Assembly: GCA_035296325.1 (NCBI GenBank)
Contig: DATHBD010000060.1
Coordinates: 193,804-257,803, forward strand
From: DATHBD01 sp035296325
GTDB lineage: Bacteria > Actinomycetota > Actinomycetes > Mycobacteriales > Micromonosporaceae
Direction of reading: 5' to 3'
DNA: 64,000 nt
The notes under the pieces are model-generated. The model saw only the letters and a list, made by a program, of their open reading frames with translations, ran no database searches and was not told where the DNA came from. The translations under genes were made by a program, and so were the position numbers. Shown here in pieces: positions 33,237-42,698 of the stretch. How positions within the stretch are numbered: the first letter of the stretch is position 1; every line of letters starts with the position of its first letter.

Positions 33237-33833
33237 TCATGCCCGACGTGACCCGGGCGCGTGCCAAGTTCGGCCTTGTCGGGAGTACTCGATCGTCTCC
33301 GCCACCCGGTCCGCGGCCGCGGTGCCGAGCTCCCGCTCGGTGATCCACAGACCGAGGTCCAAGCCGGCGGTGAGGGCGCCGGCGGTGATGCGGTCCGAGT
33401 CGTCCACGACGCGTTCCTCGACGACGTTGACGTCGTAGCCCTTCAGCTCCGCATAGGCGTGCCGGTTGGTGGTCGCGTACCGGTGTCGGAGCAGCCCGGC
33501 GGCGGCCAGGAGCAGGGTGCCGGTGCACACGGCGGCCATCCACTCCACTGATGGCGCGAGCGCTGCCAGCCGGGCCGGAAGGGCGCCGCGCTCCGCCTGC
33601 GCCCACGAGCCCTCGGTCGCCCGGTCAAGCCATCCGCCGCCGGGCACGATCACGCCGTCGGCGGCGCCGAGCACCGAGGACACGTCAAGCGACACGCCTC
33701 GCATGCTGACGACCCGCCCTGGCCGCTCCGCGGCGACGAGCTCGACGCCGAAGCCTGCCGTCGCCAGGACCTCGAACGGGCCGAACACGTCGATCTCATC
33801 GAACCCGTCGAACAAAACGATCTCGATACGCAT
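33237..33833 (-). CDS. DJ-1/PfpI family protein
   Basis: A 198-residue protein from ATG 33833. The nucleophile elbow is AAVCTGTLLLAAAGLL with Cys, and the fold begins MRIEIVLFDGFDEIDVFGPFEVL, typical of the DJ-1/PfpI group that feeds GlxA-like regulators. It lacks a helix-turn-helix. It is divergent from a GlxA-family regulator 52 bp away, and that protein has the same fold in its first domain, so the two may share a signal or substrate. Isonitrile hydratase-like activity is possible. Confidence 0.88.
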   Translation of the reverse strand: MRIEIVLFDGFDEIDVFGPFEVLATAGFGVELVAAERPGRVVSMRGVSLDVSSVLGAADGVIVPGGGWLDRATEGSWAQAERGALPARLAALAPSVEWMAAVCTGTLLLAAAGLLRHRYATTNRHAYAELKGYDVNVVEERVVDDSDRITAGALTAGLDLGLWITERELGTAAADRVAETIEYSRQGRTWHAPGSRRA

Positions 33834-33885
33834 CGTCGCAGCATGGCGTGGCCGGGGTGAGCAGACGAGTGGCATCCTTGCCCCC

Positions 33886-34830
33886 ATGCGTAAGGAATCG
33901 GCCATACACCGGGTCGTCGTTCTGGCCCTGCCACCGGTGGTCGCCTTCGATCTGACCATCGCGACCGAGGTGTTCGGCCACGAAGGGCAGGGTCGCTACG
34001 CGACCACGGTCTGCTCGCTCAGACCCGGACCCACGCCGGCGACGACGCCGGGACTGGGCCTGTCCGTCGAGGCGGGCCTGGAAGCCCTCGACGACGCCGA
34101 CACGATCGTGGTGCCGGGCTTCCGCCGTGGAGCAGTCCCGGCAAGCGCGCTCACCGCCCTCCGTCGCGCGCACCGGCGGGGCGCGCGAATCGCGTCCATC
34201 TGCACCGGTGCCTTCGCCCTTGCCCAGGCCGGCCTGCTCGATGGCCGGCGCGCCACCACGCATTGGCGTCACGCCGACGCCCTGGCCCGAGAACATCCGC
34301 AGGTCAGCGTGGACGCGCGGGCGCTTTATATCGACGAAGGTCAGATCATCACCAGCGCCGGCCTGGCCGCCGGCCTTGACCTCTGCCTGTACCTGATCGG
34401 CCGCGATCACGGGCCGGCGGTCGCGACCCAACGCGCCCGGGACATGGTCACCCCGCTGCACCGAGCGGGCGGTCAGGCGCAATTCATCCCCACCGAGGCG
34501 CCTGCGGCCAACCCGGATCTGGCGGCGGTGACCGCGTGGGCAGGTGCCAACCTCCACCTGCCGATCACCGTCACCGACCTGGCCCGACAAGGCCTGCAGT
34601 CGACCCGCTCCCTGCACCGCGCGTTCCACCGGCACCTCGGCACCAGTCCGCAGTCCTGGCTCACCCACCAGCGCCTTCGGGTGGCCTGCAGGCTGCTCGA
34701 GAACAGCGACCTGAGCGTTGACGAAGTCGCCAGACGGACCGGCCTGGGCACCCCGACCAACCTCAGAGCCCACTTCCGGCGGGCCTTCGCCACCACCCCC
34801 AGCGACTACCGACGCGCCTTCACGCCGTGA
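33886..34830 (+). CDS. GlxA-family AraC-type transcriptional regulator
   Basis: A 314-residue protein. The first 190 residues are a DJ-1-like domain (VFGHEGQG, then ICTGAFALAQAGLLDGRRA with Cys). The last 100 are an AraC double helix-turn-helix (LARQGLQSTRSLHRAFHRH and VDEVARRTGLGTPTNLRAHF). ATG 33886 was chosen because upstream codons enter the divergent gene's promoter. It probably controls the neighbouring DJ-1 gene from the 52-bp shared promoter region. Confidence 0.9.
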   Translation: MRKESAIHRVVVLALPPVVAFDLTIATEVFGHEGQGRYATTVCSLRPGPTPATTPGLGLSVEAGLEALDDADTIVVPGFRRGAVPASALTALRRAHRRGARIASICTGAFALAQAGLLDGRRATTHWRHADALAREHPQVSVDARALYIDEGQIITSAGLAAGLDLCLYLIGRDHGPAVATQRARDMVTPLHRAGGQAQFIPTEAPAANPDLAAVTAWAGANLHLPITVTDLARQGLQSTRSLHRAFHRHLGTSPQSWLTHQRLRVACRLLENSDLSVDEVARRTGLGTPTNLRAHFRRAFATTPSDYRRAFTP

Positions 34831-34954
34831 CGCGGTCGCCGATGAGCCGGTACCTGGCATCGGTGCACCGGGGAGCGACTGAGACATTTCCATGAGTGAC
34901 TGTGGGCTGCGCTGGGCAACCTTCGTCGAACGCGTGGACGACAAGGAGGACAGC

Positions 34955-35356
34955 ATGAGCGGGACGATCAGTCCGATCACCGGTACCGCACCGGCGGGTG
35001 CCGAAGCGGACGCGGACGCGCTGAAGGCGGACATTGCCGAGACCAGGGATCACCTGGGCGACACGGTGGATGCCCTCGCCGACAAGGCCGCCGTGGGAAG
35101 TCGCGCCAAGGACACCGCTCGGCGCGCCACCGCCAAGGTTGGCGAGCGGGCCCGGACCGCCACCGGTCGGGTGAACACCTCGGTGCGGACCCAGCCGGCG
35201 CGGTGGGCCAGTGTCGCGGGCGGTGTCCTTGCCGCTGCGGCGGTCGGCGTGGTGGCGTGGCGCCGCAGCCGGGTCACGCCGCCGAGTCGGGCGGCACGGG
35301 CCTGGGCCGCCGTTACCGAGCGGCGTCTGCCGGCCCGGTGGCCGGTCACCCGTTGA
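34955..35356 (+). CDS. DUF3618 membrane-associated protein
   Basis: A 133-residue protein starting at ATG behind AAGGAGGA (34943-34950). The DUF3618 signature is ALKADIAETRDHLGDTVDALADKA. A basic amphipathic region follows, then one transmembrane helix (WASVAGGVLAAAAVGVVAW) and a basic tail. The family is widespread in actinobacteria, often next to phage-holin-like DUF genes. The function is unknown. Its 3' end overlaps the convergent response-regulator gene by 11 bases. Confidence 0.88.
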   Translation: MSGTISPITGTAPAGAEADADALKADIAETRDHLGDTVDALADKAAVGSRAKDTARRATAKVGERARTATGRVNTSVRTQPARWASVAGGVLAAAAVGVVAWRRSRVTPPSRAARAWAAVTERRLPARWPVTR

Positions 35357-35846
35357 ACGGCGCCTGACCGGCTCGGCTGTCGGCCGGCCGGTCAGGTCGC
35401 TGGGGCGGCAACGGTCTGGTGACGACTTCGCCGTAGAAATCGTAGATCTTGGCGATGACCTCTTCGAAGCGGTCGAGGTTGAGTGGTTTGGTGATGTAGG
35501 CGTTGGCGTGGGCGGCATAGCTCGCGAGGATGTCGGTGCCGGTGGCCGACGTGGTGAACACCACCACGGGGATGGTCTTGAGCTGTTCGTCGATCTTGAC
35601 CTGGGCGAGCACCTCCCGCCCGTTCAGGCGGGGCATGTTCAGGTCGAGGAGCACCAGATCCGGGCGCGGTGCTGCGGCGTACCGGCCTTCCCGGCGCAGA
35701 AAGTGCATGGCCTCGATGCCGTCGATGACGTGGTGCAGTCGGCTCGGTAGGCGGTGGGTGGCGAACGCGTCCTCGACCAGGAGCGCATCGGCTGGGTCGT
35801 CCTCGACCAGGAGGACTTGCAGCGGGTAGCTCGGGGCGTCGGACAT
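35346..35846 (-). CDS. Rcp1-like single-domain response regulator
   Basis: A 166-residue receiver-only protein from ATG 35846. VLLVEDDPAD provides the acidic pocket, the phosphoacceptor Asp is in VLLDLNMPRLNG, Thr in VVFTTSATGTD and Lys in YITKPLNLDRF. The extended loop HFLRREGRY, and the form without a DNA-binding domain, are typical of Rcp1-type partners of phytochrome or hybrid kinases. No kinase is adjacent; the nearest is PdtaS, 18 kb away. The last 30 residues are Pro/Arg-rich. Confidence 0.92.
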   Translation of the reverse strand: MSDAPSYPLQVLLVEDDPADALLVEDAFATHRLPSRLHHVIDGIEAMHFLRREGRYAAAPRPDLVLLDLNMPRLNGREVLAQVKIDEQLKTIPVVVFTTSATGTDILASYAAHANAYITKPLNLDRFEEVIAKIYDFYGEVVTRPLPPQRPDRPADSRAGQAPFNG

Positions 35847-36020
35847 CAGCGGTCGCCTTCTGCCGGGGATGGGCCGATCTGGCGCGCCACCGGCGGTGGC
35901 CCCGCCCAGGTGTACCGGGCGCGGCAACCGCCGGGTGGGCGCCGCCAGATCGGAACGCCCGGAGAACTAGTTTACGCTGTATCAGCGCATTCGGCCCGGG
36001 TGGGCCACGCCGCGACCGGG

Positions 36021-36515
36021 TTACGCCGAGTGGCCCGCTTCCAGATCCGCGACCACGGAGAACATCATCGGATCGGCGCTGGATCCGCCGTCCGCCTGGA
36101 TCGGATTGAGCAGCAGGCCGGTGTGGTTGCCAAGCGGAAGCCGATCCACGATCTCGCCGACGAACCAGCGAGGGCAGTCCTCGAGGATCGGCACATTTCC
36201 GGGACCCGGCCGCCACGCGCACGCGGCGAACTTGTCGAACTCGTCGCCGGTCCTGGTGCCGAAGAGCGCCGCCAGCTCACGTTGGCCGCTGTCCAGCCCG
36301 TGCACAGCGAGGATGTCGGCGTGCATGGCCATCCGGTAGGTGTAGTTGTTGTGCGACAGGCAGGCCAGGAACCGGTCCGGCTCCAGGCTGCACTGCGTCG
36401 CGAACCCGATCAGGCAGCCCGCGCGGTCGCCGGTGTCCCGGTGCACCGTCGTCACGATGAACATCGGGTTGTCCAAGCCGACCAGAAAAGCGTCCAGGCT
36501 GGCCGGGTTACCCAC
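36021..36515 (-). CDS. flavin reductase-like FMN-binding protein
   Basis: A 164-residue protein starting at GTG behind TGAGGAG. It resembles the flavin reductase domain (GLDNPMFIVTTVHRDTGDRAGCLIGFATQCSL, and SHNNYTYRMAMHADILAVHGL) that binds FMN in a split-barrel fold and supplies reduced flavin to monooxygenases or acts on other substrates. No flavin monooxygenase is adjacent, so its partner is not visible. It precedes the alpha-oxoamine synthase operon on the same strand by about 75 bp. Confidence 0.82.
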   Translation of the reverse strand: MGNPASLDAFLVGLDNPMFIVTTVHRDTGDRAGCLIGFATQCSLEPDRFLACLSHNNYTYRMAMHADILAVHGLDSGQRELAALFGTRTGDEFDKFAACAWRPGPGNVPILEDCPRWFVGEIVDRLPLGNHTGLLLNPIQADGGSSADPMMFSVVADLEAGHSA

Positions 36516-36591
36516 ATCGACTCCTCAGGCGAACTCGGGCGACATCGTCACCGGTGGCGGCGGGCCGGCACGACCGCGCCGACTGACCGGA

Positions 36592-37944
36592 TCAGGATGT
36601 CAGACCGGGCTCCGCCCGGCGGAGCGGGAAGGCTGCGGCCACCTGGCTCATCGCGACGAGGAGCTCGTCGATCTGCTCGTCGGTGTTCGCCGCGGTGACC
36701 TGAACCCGGAAGCCCACCTGGTCGCGGGGCACGCCCGGGTACGGCGCAAGGGTGACGTAGATGCCTGACTCGGTCAGCAATCGCCCGGCCGGCATGAGGT
36801 CCTCGGGAGTGGCGAGGGGGATCTCGATGAGCGGGAAGCCGGTGGTGTTCGGGGTGTACCCACCCAGGTAGGCCAGATGGTCCAGGACCCGCTTGGTCTT
36901 GCGGTACAGGTCGCCCCGGATCGCGTCGCCGCGGGCCGCGTTGACCTGGAAGCCGGCCAGCACGGTGGCGAGCGAGGCGGTCGGCGACGGGCCGGAGTAC
37001 AGGTACGGGGCGGCCATCGTCTTCAGCTGACGCTTGACGTCGCTGGGGCAGGCGATGAACGCGAGCAGCGAGGAGTACGCCTTGGAAAACCCGCCGACCA
37101 GGATGATGTTGTCGTAGCTCTCTCCGCAGTGGCGTATCACCGCGTTGCCCCGGGCGCCATAGGGCGAGGTCTCGTCCGGCCGCCGCTCGCCGAGCACGCC
37201 GAAGCCGTGGGCGTCGTCGACGTAGAGCAGGGCGCCGTACTCCCGACACAGGCGGGCGAACGCCGCCAGGTCCGGCGGGTTGCCGGTCATGCTGTTGACA
37301 CCGTCCATGCAGACCAGCTTCGGCACTCCGGCCGGGGCCGCCCGCAGGAACTCCTCCAGGTGCGCCACGTCGTTGGAACGGAAGCGGTGCAGGGTCGCGC
37401 CCAGCGCCCGCGCGTGCACGCAGCCGTCGTAGATCGTCTTGTGGGCGCGGGCGTCGATGTACACCAGGCCCTTGCCGGCCAGCGCCGGGATCACCGACAG
37501 GTGGATCTGCGTGATCGTGGGCAGCAGCAGCGTGTCCGGCGCCCCGAGGAGTTCGGAAAGCTCCTCCTCGATCTGCGGGTAGAGCCGCGGGCTGCCGAGC
37601 ATCCGGGACCAGCTCGGATGGGTACCCCAGCGGCGCACCTGGACGTCGATCGAGTCCAGCACGTCCGGGTCGAGGTCCAGGCCCAGGTAGTTGCAGGAGG
37701 CGAAGTCGGTGAGCCATCGGTCGCCGATCCGGATCCGCCGACCGTCGATCTCGTCGATCACCTGATCCCAGAGGCCGGCGTCCTGCAGCGCCACGATGCC
37801 CTGATATCCGGCCAGCGGGTCACGATGCTCGACGGTGGACTCGCGGTAGCGGCCGGGGCCCCGCTGGTTCGGGACGTGCAGCGCCGGCGCCACCGGGGAG
37901 TGGTTGGGCCGCGCCGGGGCCGCGTTGGTTTCCTGGAACGTCAC
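36592..37944 (-). CDS. alpha-oxoamine synthase-type PLP enzyme (AONS/KBL/SPT-like)
   Basis: A 450-residue fold-type I PLP protein. CNYLGLDLDP, VDDAHGFGVLGE (Asp contacting PLP) and the Schiff-base Lys in VGGFSKAYSS are present. These enzymes join an acyl-CoA or acyl-ACP with an amino acid and release CO2 to give an alpha-amino ketone. The start overlaps the stop of the upstream GNAT gene by 4 bases, so the two are translationally coupled. This is not the biotin BioF, since no bio genes are nearby. A lipid or small-molecule product is likely. Confidence 0.88.
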   Translation of the reverse strand: MTFQETNAAPARPNHSPVAPALHVPNQRGPGRYRESTVEHRDPLAGYQGIVALQDAGLWDQVIDEIDGRRIRIGDRWLTDFASCNYLGLDLDPDVLDSIDVQVRRWGTHPSWSRMLGSPRLYPQIEEELSELLGAPDTLLLPTITQIHLSVIPALAGKGLVYIDARAHKTIYDGCVHARALGATLHRFRSNDVAHLEEFLRAAPAGVPKLVCMDGVNSMTGNPPDLAAFARLCREYGALLYVDDAHGFGVLGERRPDETSPYGARGNAVIRHCGESYDNIILVGGFSKAYSSLLAFIACPSDVKRQLKTMAAPYLYSGPSPTASLATVLAGFQVNAARGDAIRGDLYRKTKRVLDHLAYLGGYTPNTTGFPLIEIPLATPEDLMPAGRLLTESGIYVTLAPYPGVPRDQVGFRVQVTAANTDEQIDELLVAMSQVAAAFPLRRAEPGLTS

Positions 37945-38744
37945 GGGGAGGTCCTTTCGAGGTGCTGCAGGGAGTGGTGGACCCAGACGTTGGGCTCGAC
38001 GTAGGTGGCGACGTCATTGGCGGGATCGCAGTGCACCGGTACGAGTGCCTCGGGCACCAGTACCGGACCGGGGAGGTCGAAGGGCAGGCCGGTCCAGCTG
38101 CGCCACTCGGCGAGCGTGCCGGTGATAATCATGGATCGCGGCGCCACGCCGACGACCCGGGCGCCCGCCGCGAGGTGGACCCGCAGCCACGGGTCGACGG
38201 GAAGGCCGTCGTCCCGGCGGAGCGCCAGGTAGCTCGCCATGGGCAGGTCGGGATGCTCGTGCTTGCGGTTCGGGCGGACCGGCGCGACCAACGCGTCGTA
38301 CCCGAGCCGCACGGTGTTGCGGCACACCTCGGCGAGCATCATTTTGGAGATCCCCCGGCCGCGCATCGCCGGCTGCACCATGGCCTCGACCGCGGACACC
38401 AGGTTCCCCCGCCGGCCGACCAGCCGGTTTCCGGCCGCGCTCAGCACGACGTGGTCGTAACCGCCCGGCGGCAGCGTACGAGCCGGGTCGGCGGCCCAGC
38501 TGAACGGCAGGGTGCACATCTTCGCCACCGGCACGTCCGGGTCCGCCGGGTCCACCGCCACGATCGTGAACTCCGGGTACGCCGCCACGACGTCGTCGTA
38601 CATTGCGGCTGACACCGGATCGTGGTAGAGGAACTCGGCTACGCCGGCGGGGAAGTCGTTGATCCGGGCAGCCAGTTCGGGCCGGTCGACGAGCGTAGCG
38701 AATTGCATGCCTCTGCCTACCTTGCGGAACTGATCGCCGTCCAT
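37941..38744 (-). CDS. GNAT-type acyltransferase paired with the alpha-oxoamine synthase
   Basis: About 267 residues (ATG 38744; ATG 38708 behind TAGG is an alternative). The CoA-binding loop is VQPAMRGRGISKMMLAEVC, the classic Q/R-x2-G-x-G/A GNAT motif, and a C-terminal domain with LPVDPWLRVHLAAGARVVG follows. It may supply or modify the acyl donor or the amino-ketone product. The coupling to the synthase is the best clue to its role. Confidence 0.82.
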   Translation of the reverse strand: MDGDQFRKVGRGMQFATLVDRPELAARINDFPAGVAEFLYHDPVSAAMYDDVVAAYPEFTIVAVDPADPDVPVAKMCTLPFSWAADPARTLPPGGYDHVVLSAAGNRLVGRRGNLVSAVEAMVQPAMRGRGISKMMLAEVCRNTVRLGYDALVAPVRPNRKHEHPDLPMASYLALRRDDGLPVDPWLRVHLAAGARVVGVAPRSMIITGTLAEWRSWTGLPFDLPGPVLVPEALVPVHCDPANDVATYVEPNVWVHHSLQHLERTSP

Positions 38745-38904
38745 AGCCGCACCGGGATCTTGGCCGGTCGCAGCAAAGAGCGGACGTTAAGGACTAAACC
38801 CCGACGAGATATCATCAAGTTACTCCATTCGGGTTTTTCTCGGCAAAAACTCAACTACTTTCGCGGTCAGCCGAACGGACAGACGCGAGGTGGGGGAGAG
38901 GGCT
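38745..38904. other. intergenic promoter region before the GADEF-EAL gene
   Basis: A 160-bp gap, AT-richer than its surroundings (about 38810-38870), with divergent genes on either side. GGGGAGAGGG lies just before ATG 38905. No clear -10/-35 was assigned. Confidence 0.4.
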
Positions 38905-41900
38905 ATGTCAAACGGGAAGCTGTTCGCCTACGGCGCCTGGATGACCGCCGTCGCCGCCCTCTACCTGACATTTCCGGGGTGGCACATCGTGCTGTGGGCA
39001 GCGATCGCGCTGTCCAGCGCCGGTGCCGTCGTCGTCGGCATCATCCGGCACCGACCCCGCCGCCGCGGGCCGTGGATCCTCATGGCGCTGGCCGCGGTCG
39101 CCTTCATGGCGGGCGACCTCATCGGCATCGCGCTGGTCGAGGTGCTCCACCGCGAGGCCACCTTCCCGTCCCCGGCCGACGCCGTCTACCTCCTGGTTTT
39201 CGCGCCGGCGCTGGTCTTCGGGCTGCTCCGGCTGACCCGGTCGGGAATCGCCGTACGGGACCGGGCGAGCCTGATCGACGCACTCATCCTGACCGCCGGC
39301 GCCGCGTTGCTCTCCTGGATCTTCCTGATCAATCCGAACCTGCAGAACCCCGAGCTGACCCCGGTGCAGAAGACGATCTCCGTCGCCTACCCGGCGCTCG
39401 ACCTGCTGGTCCTCACGATCGTGGTACGGCTCGCGATCAGCGCGGTCCGGACCGCGGCGGTCTACCTCCTCGTGCTGGCCGGTCTCGGGCTGCTGGTGGC
39501 CGACGTCCTGTACGGGCTCAGCCAGCTCGGCGGGGCGTGGCAGGTCGGCGGCATGATCGACGTGGGGTGGATCGTGTTCTACGCCGCGTGGGGCGCCGCC
39601 GCCCTGCACCCGTCCATGGTCGGCCTCACCGAGCCGCGGGTGCTGCGCCACACCGAGGTGAGTGCCCGTCGCGCCGTGCTCGGCGTGGCCTCGCTGGTCG
39701 CGCCCGGGGTGCTGCTCGTGGAGGCCCTGAAGGGCGACGTGCGCGACGGCGTCGTCATCGCGCTGGTGTCGGGCATCCTGGTGCCGCTGGCGTTGGCCCG
39801 CCTGTCCACGGTGGCGAGTGGTCTGCGCCGGACCCTGGCGCGTGAGCGGGAGCTACGGCTGGCGTGCGAGACGCTGCTGTCCACCACCACTACCGCCGAG
39901 GTGATTGACGTGGTCCACGCGGCGGTCGGGCAGTTGCTGCCGCCCGGAACGCCGCACCGGGTCGTCCTGGAGGTTCGGGATCCCGAGCAGGCGCCGGACC
40001 ACCTGCCGGAGGCGGAGGCGGGCGCCGACAGCGCGGCGGACGAGGCGCCGGCGATGACGATGACCTACACCCGAAGGCTGGAGCCGACGGTCGCCGAGCG
40101 GCTGGTCGACTTCCCGCTCACCCTGCACTACCGACTCACCGTCGGCGCCCGCGACGTCGGTGACCTCTTCGTCGCCGCGGACGAGATCCCGCTCGTCGGC
40201 CTCCAGCAGGCCGTCCCCGTCCTCGCCGGCCAGGCGGCCACCATGCTGGACCACATCACCCTGAACCGGGAGATCAACCAGCGGGAGAGCGAGGCGTACT
40301 TCCGCACGCTGGTGCTGCATGCCGCTGACGTCATTCTGATCGTGGACGACAGCAACGTCATCCGCTACGCGAGCCCGTCCGCGCCCACGGTGTTCGGCAC
40401 CGCTGATCTGGTCGGGGCCGCCCTGCTCGACCTGATCGACCCGGACCATGAGGACGCCGTGGCGGACAGCCTGGACCGGGTGCGCGCCGGCGAGCCGGTG
40501 TCCGCCACGGCTTCCGGCGTGGCTGCGGACGCCGCCCAACCGACGGCGGCGCGCGGCGCGGCGGACCCGGCTGCCGCGGCCGACTGGATCGTGCGCCGGG
40601 CGGACTGCGAACTCCGGCGGGTCGAGATGTCCGGGCAGGACCTGCGCGCCGACCCAACGGTGGGCGGCGTCGTGCTCACCCTGCGGGACGTGACCGAGCG
40701 GCGTCGACTGGAGCAGGAACTGCTGCGTCGTGCCTACTTCGACTCGCTCACCGGCCTGGCCAACCGCTCGCTCTTCCAGGACAAGGTCAACCAGGCCACC
40801 ACCCGGGTCGCCCAAACCGGCGAGGTGGCCGGTGTGATCGTCGTCAACCTGGACGAGTTCAAGGTCATCAACGACACGCTGGGGCACGACGCCGGTGACG
40901 AACTGCTGATCGCGGTCGGGGCTCGGCTGGTGCGGGTGCTGCAGCCGGACGGGCTGGTCGCCCGCCTCGGCGCTGACGAGTTCGCCACCGTGGTGGAGCA
41001 CCGCACCGAGGTCCGGGAGGTGGAGCGCGTGGCGGAACGGGTGATGGCCGCGTTCGACGAGCCCTTCCTGCTCACCCAGGGAATCGTCACCACGCAGGTG
41101 AGCATCGGTGTGGCCACCACCGTCGACGCGACCGACGGCCATCGGCTCCTCGGCCAGGCCGACGTTGCGCTGGGCCTGGCCAAGGGCGGCGGCAAGGCGC
41201 GCTGGCGGCGGTACGAGGCGTCCCTGCACACGAAGATCATGGAGCGGCTGCAGTTGCGCAGTGAACTCGACCAGGCCATCGCCGGCGGGGAGTTCGTGCT
41301 CAACTACCAGCCGATCGTGGAACTGCGGACCGGGCGCACCCAGGGGTTCGAGGCGCTGGTCCGGTGGAACCACCCGACCCGCGGGCTGGTCCCGCCGGAT
41401 CAGTTCATCCAGATCGCCGAGGAGAGCGGGCTGATCGTCGCGCTCGGGGCCTGGGTGCTGCGGACCTCCGTCACCGCGGCCGTGCGGTGGCGGGAACTCG
41501 CGCCGGTCGACAGCCCGTACGTGAGCGTGAACGTGTCGGCCCGCCAGTTCCGCAGCGCCGGCTTCATCGACCTGGTCCGCCGGGAGCTGGCCGAGTCAGG
41601 TCTTCCGCCGCAGTACCTGATCCTGGAGATCACAGAGAGCCTGCTGCTGGGCGACCAGTCGAAGGTGTGGGCCGATCTCAGTACGCTGCGCGACGCCGGC
41701 GTTCGGGTGTCGATCGACGACTTCGGCACCGGGTACTCGTCGCTGAGTTACCTGCACCAGGTCCCGATCGACATCATCAAACTGGACAAGTCCTTCGTCG
41801 ACACGATCGCCTCGTCGCGACAGCAACTGGATCTGGTCACCGGCATCGTGGCGCTCTCGCGCACCCTGCACCTGCAGGTGGTGGCCGAGGGGATCGAGAC

Positions 41901-42030
41901 GGCGGAGGATCGGATGCTCCTGGTGGAGGCGGGTTGCGGGTACGGCCAGGGGTACTTCTTCGCCCGGCCGATGCCGGAAGCGGCCGCCGTCGAGTCGTTG
42001 CTGCACACGCGGGTGCTCGCAACGAGCTAG
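38905..42030 (+). CDS. membrane protein with PAS, degenerate GGDEF and EAL domains
   Basis: A protein of 1041 residues, with start ATG 38905 behind GGGGAGAGGG. The first 310 residues hold about nine hydrophobic segments. A GAF-like linker and a PAS domain (about 460-590, VILIVDDSNVIRYASPSAPTVFG) follow. The cyclase-like domain has GADEF instead of GGDEF. The EAL domain looks complete: FEALVRWNHP, NVSARQF, LEITES, IDDFGTGYSS, KLDKSFV and VAEGIET. It is therefore expected to break down cyclic-di-GMP, with the GADEF domain as a GTP sensor or weak cyclase. It should be an integral inner-membrane signalling protein. Confidence 0.9.
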   Translation: MSNGKLFAYGAWMTAVAALYLTFPGWHIVLWAAIALSSAGAVVVGIIRHRPRRRGPWILMALAAVAFMAGDLIGIALVEVLHREATFPSPADAVYLLVFAPALVFGLLRLTRSGIAVRDRASLIDALILTAGAALLSWIFLINPNLQNPELTPVQKTISVAYPALDLLVLTIVVRLAISAVRTAAVYLLVLAGLGLLVADVLYGLSQLGGAWQVGGMIDVGWIVFYAAWGAAALHPSMVGLTEPRVLRHTEVSARRAVLGVASLVAPGVLLVEALKGDVRDGVVIALVSGILVPLALARLSTVASGLRRTLARERELRLACETLLSTTTTAEVIDVVHAAVGQLLPPGTPHRVVLEVRDPEQAPDHLPEAEAGADSAADEAPAMTMTYTRRLEPTVAERLVDFPLTLHYRLTVGARDVGDLFVAADEIPLVGLQQAVPVLAGQAATMLDHITLNREINQRESEAYFRTLVLHAADVILIVDDSNVIRYASPSAPTVFGTADLVGAALLDLIDPDHEDAVADSLDRVRAGEPVSATASGVAADAAQPTAARGAADPAAAADWIVRRADCELRRVEMSGQDLRADPTVGGVVLTLRDVTERRRLEQELLRRAYFDSLTGLANRSLFQDKVNQATTRVAQTGEVAGVIVVNLDEFKVINDTLGHDAGDELLIAVGARLVRVLQPDGLVARLGADEFATVVEHRTEVREVERVAERVMAAFDEPFLLTQGIVTTQVSIGVATTVDATDGHRLLGQADVALGLAKGGGKARWRRYEASLHTKIMERLQLRSELDQAIAGGEFVLNYQPIVELRTGRTQGFEALVRWNHPTRGLVPPDQFIQIAEESGLIVALGAWVLRTSVTAAVRWRELAPVDSPYVSVNVSARQFRSAGFIDLVRRELAESGLPPQYLILEITESLLLGDQSKVWADLSTLRDAGVRVSIDDFGTGYSSLSYLHQVPIDIIKLDKSFVDTIASSRQQLDLVTGIVALSRTLHLQVVAEGIETAEDRMLLVEAGCGYGQGYFFARPMPEAAAVESLLHTRVLATS

Positions 42031-42084
42031 CGGGGGGTGGCCACGACGCCGCCCCTGGCCCGTCCCGCCGCGCCGGCATGGGAA

Positions 42085-42111
42085 GGGCCCCGGCAGGGTG
42101 CACCGGGGCCC
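42085..42111 (+). terminator. terminator after the GADEF-EAL gene
   Basis: GGGCCCCGG (42085-42093) pairs with CCGGGGCCC (42103-42111), a 9-bp stem with a 9-nt loop, 55 bp after the stop. A TTATTTTG stretch follows about ten bases later. Confidence 0.6.
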
Positions 42112-42444
42112 GGACAACACGTTATTTTGCTACATCCACCCGCAGCGGCGGGTGCGGAACGTCGGTGCACGCGATAGCGACCACCTCTTGTCGGATCGGG
42201 GACGGGAGCACTTCGAATCAGGTATGTCGCGTCCTCCTTGCCAACTCGGCATCGGCTTGCTCACTCAGCGTAGGCGGTCGGTGGACTAAATTTCTAGCCC
42301 CTTTCGAGACGAATTTTGGCGATTTCTGATACCGCTGCCGAGGTGGGCGGGTGGCGCGCCGGACCGGGTGACGCAGTGGCCCGCTGTTTCCCTGCCCCGC
42401 GGGTGGGCACTACAGCAACGACACCCACACGATCGGAGGACACC
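42112..42444. other. intergenic stretch before the small antitoxin-like gene
   Basis: I see no supported gene. It contains an AT-rich patch (about 42284-42325) that could hold a promoter for the antitoxin-like gene, and CGGAGGA (42434-42440) before its start. Confidence 0.35.
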
Positions 42445-42627
42445 ATGAACGACTTTTTGGACAAGGCCAAGGATCTGGCGGGCAAGCACGATGACAAGGT
42501 CGATCAGGGCCTGGAGCGGGCCGGCGACGAGGTTGACGAGCGTACCGGCGCGCGGTACTCCACCCAGGTCGACAAGGGTGTGGACTTCGCGCAGGAGCGC
42601 ACCGGCGGCGCCGACCGCCAGCCGTAG
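42445..42627 (+). CDS. MT0933-like antitoxin family protein
   Basis: A 60-residue acidic protein from ATG behind CGGAGGA. DFLDKAKDLAGKHDDKVDQGL, then RAGDEVDERTGARYSTQV, matches the small MT0933-like antitoxin family, which is abundant in actinobacteria. No toxin gene is next to it, so it is either an orphan or a general small stress protein. Confidence 0.85.
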   Translation: MNDFLDKAKDLAGKHDDKVDQGLERAGDEVDERTGARYSTQVDKGVDFAQERTGGADRQP

Positions 42628-42698
42628 AACGAGCGCAATACGGCGCCCCCATCCGTCTCCGGTTCCGGGACCGATCGGGGGCGCCGCCGCGTCTGCGG

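Noticed and set aside
36021..38744. Full siderophore or polyketide gene cluster around the oxoamine synthase
   Set aside because: No carrier protein, synthase module or transporter is nearby; only a coupled pair plus a flavin reductase can be seen.
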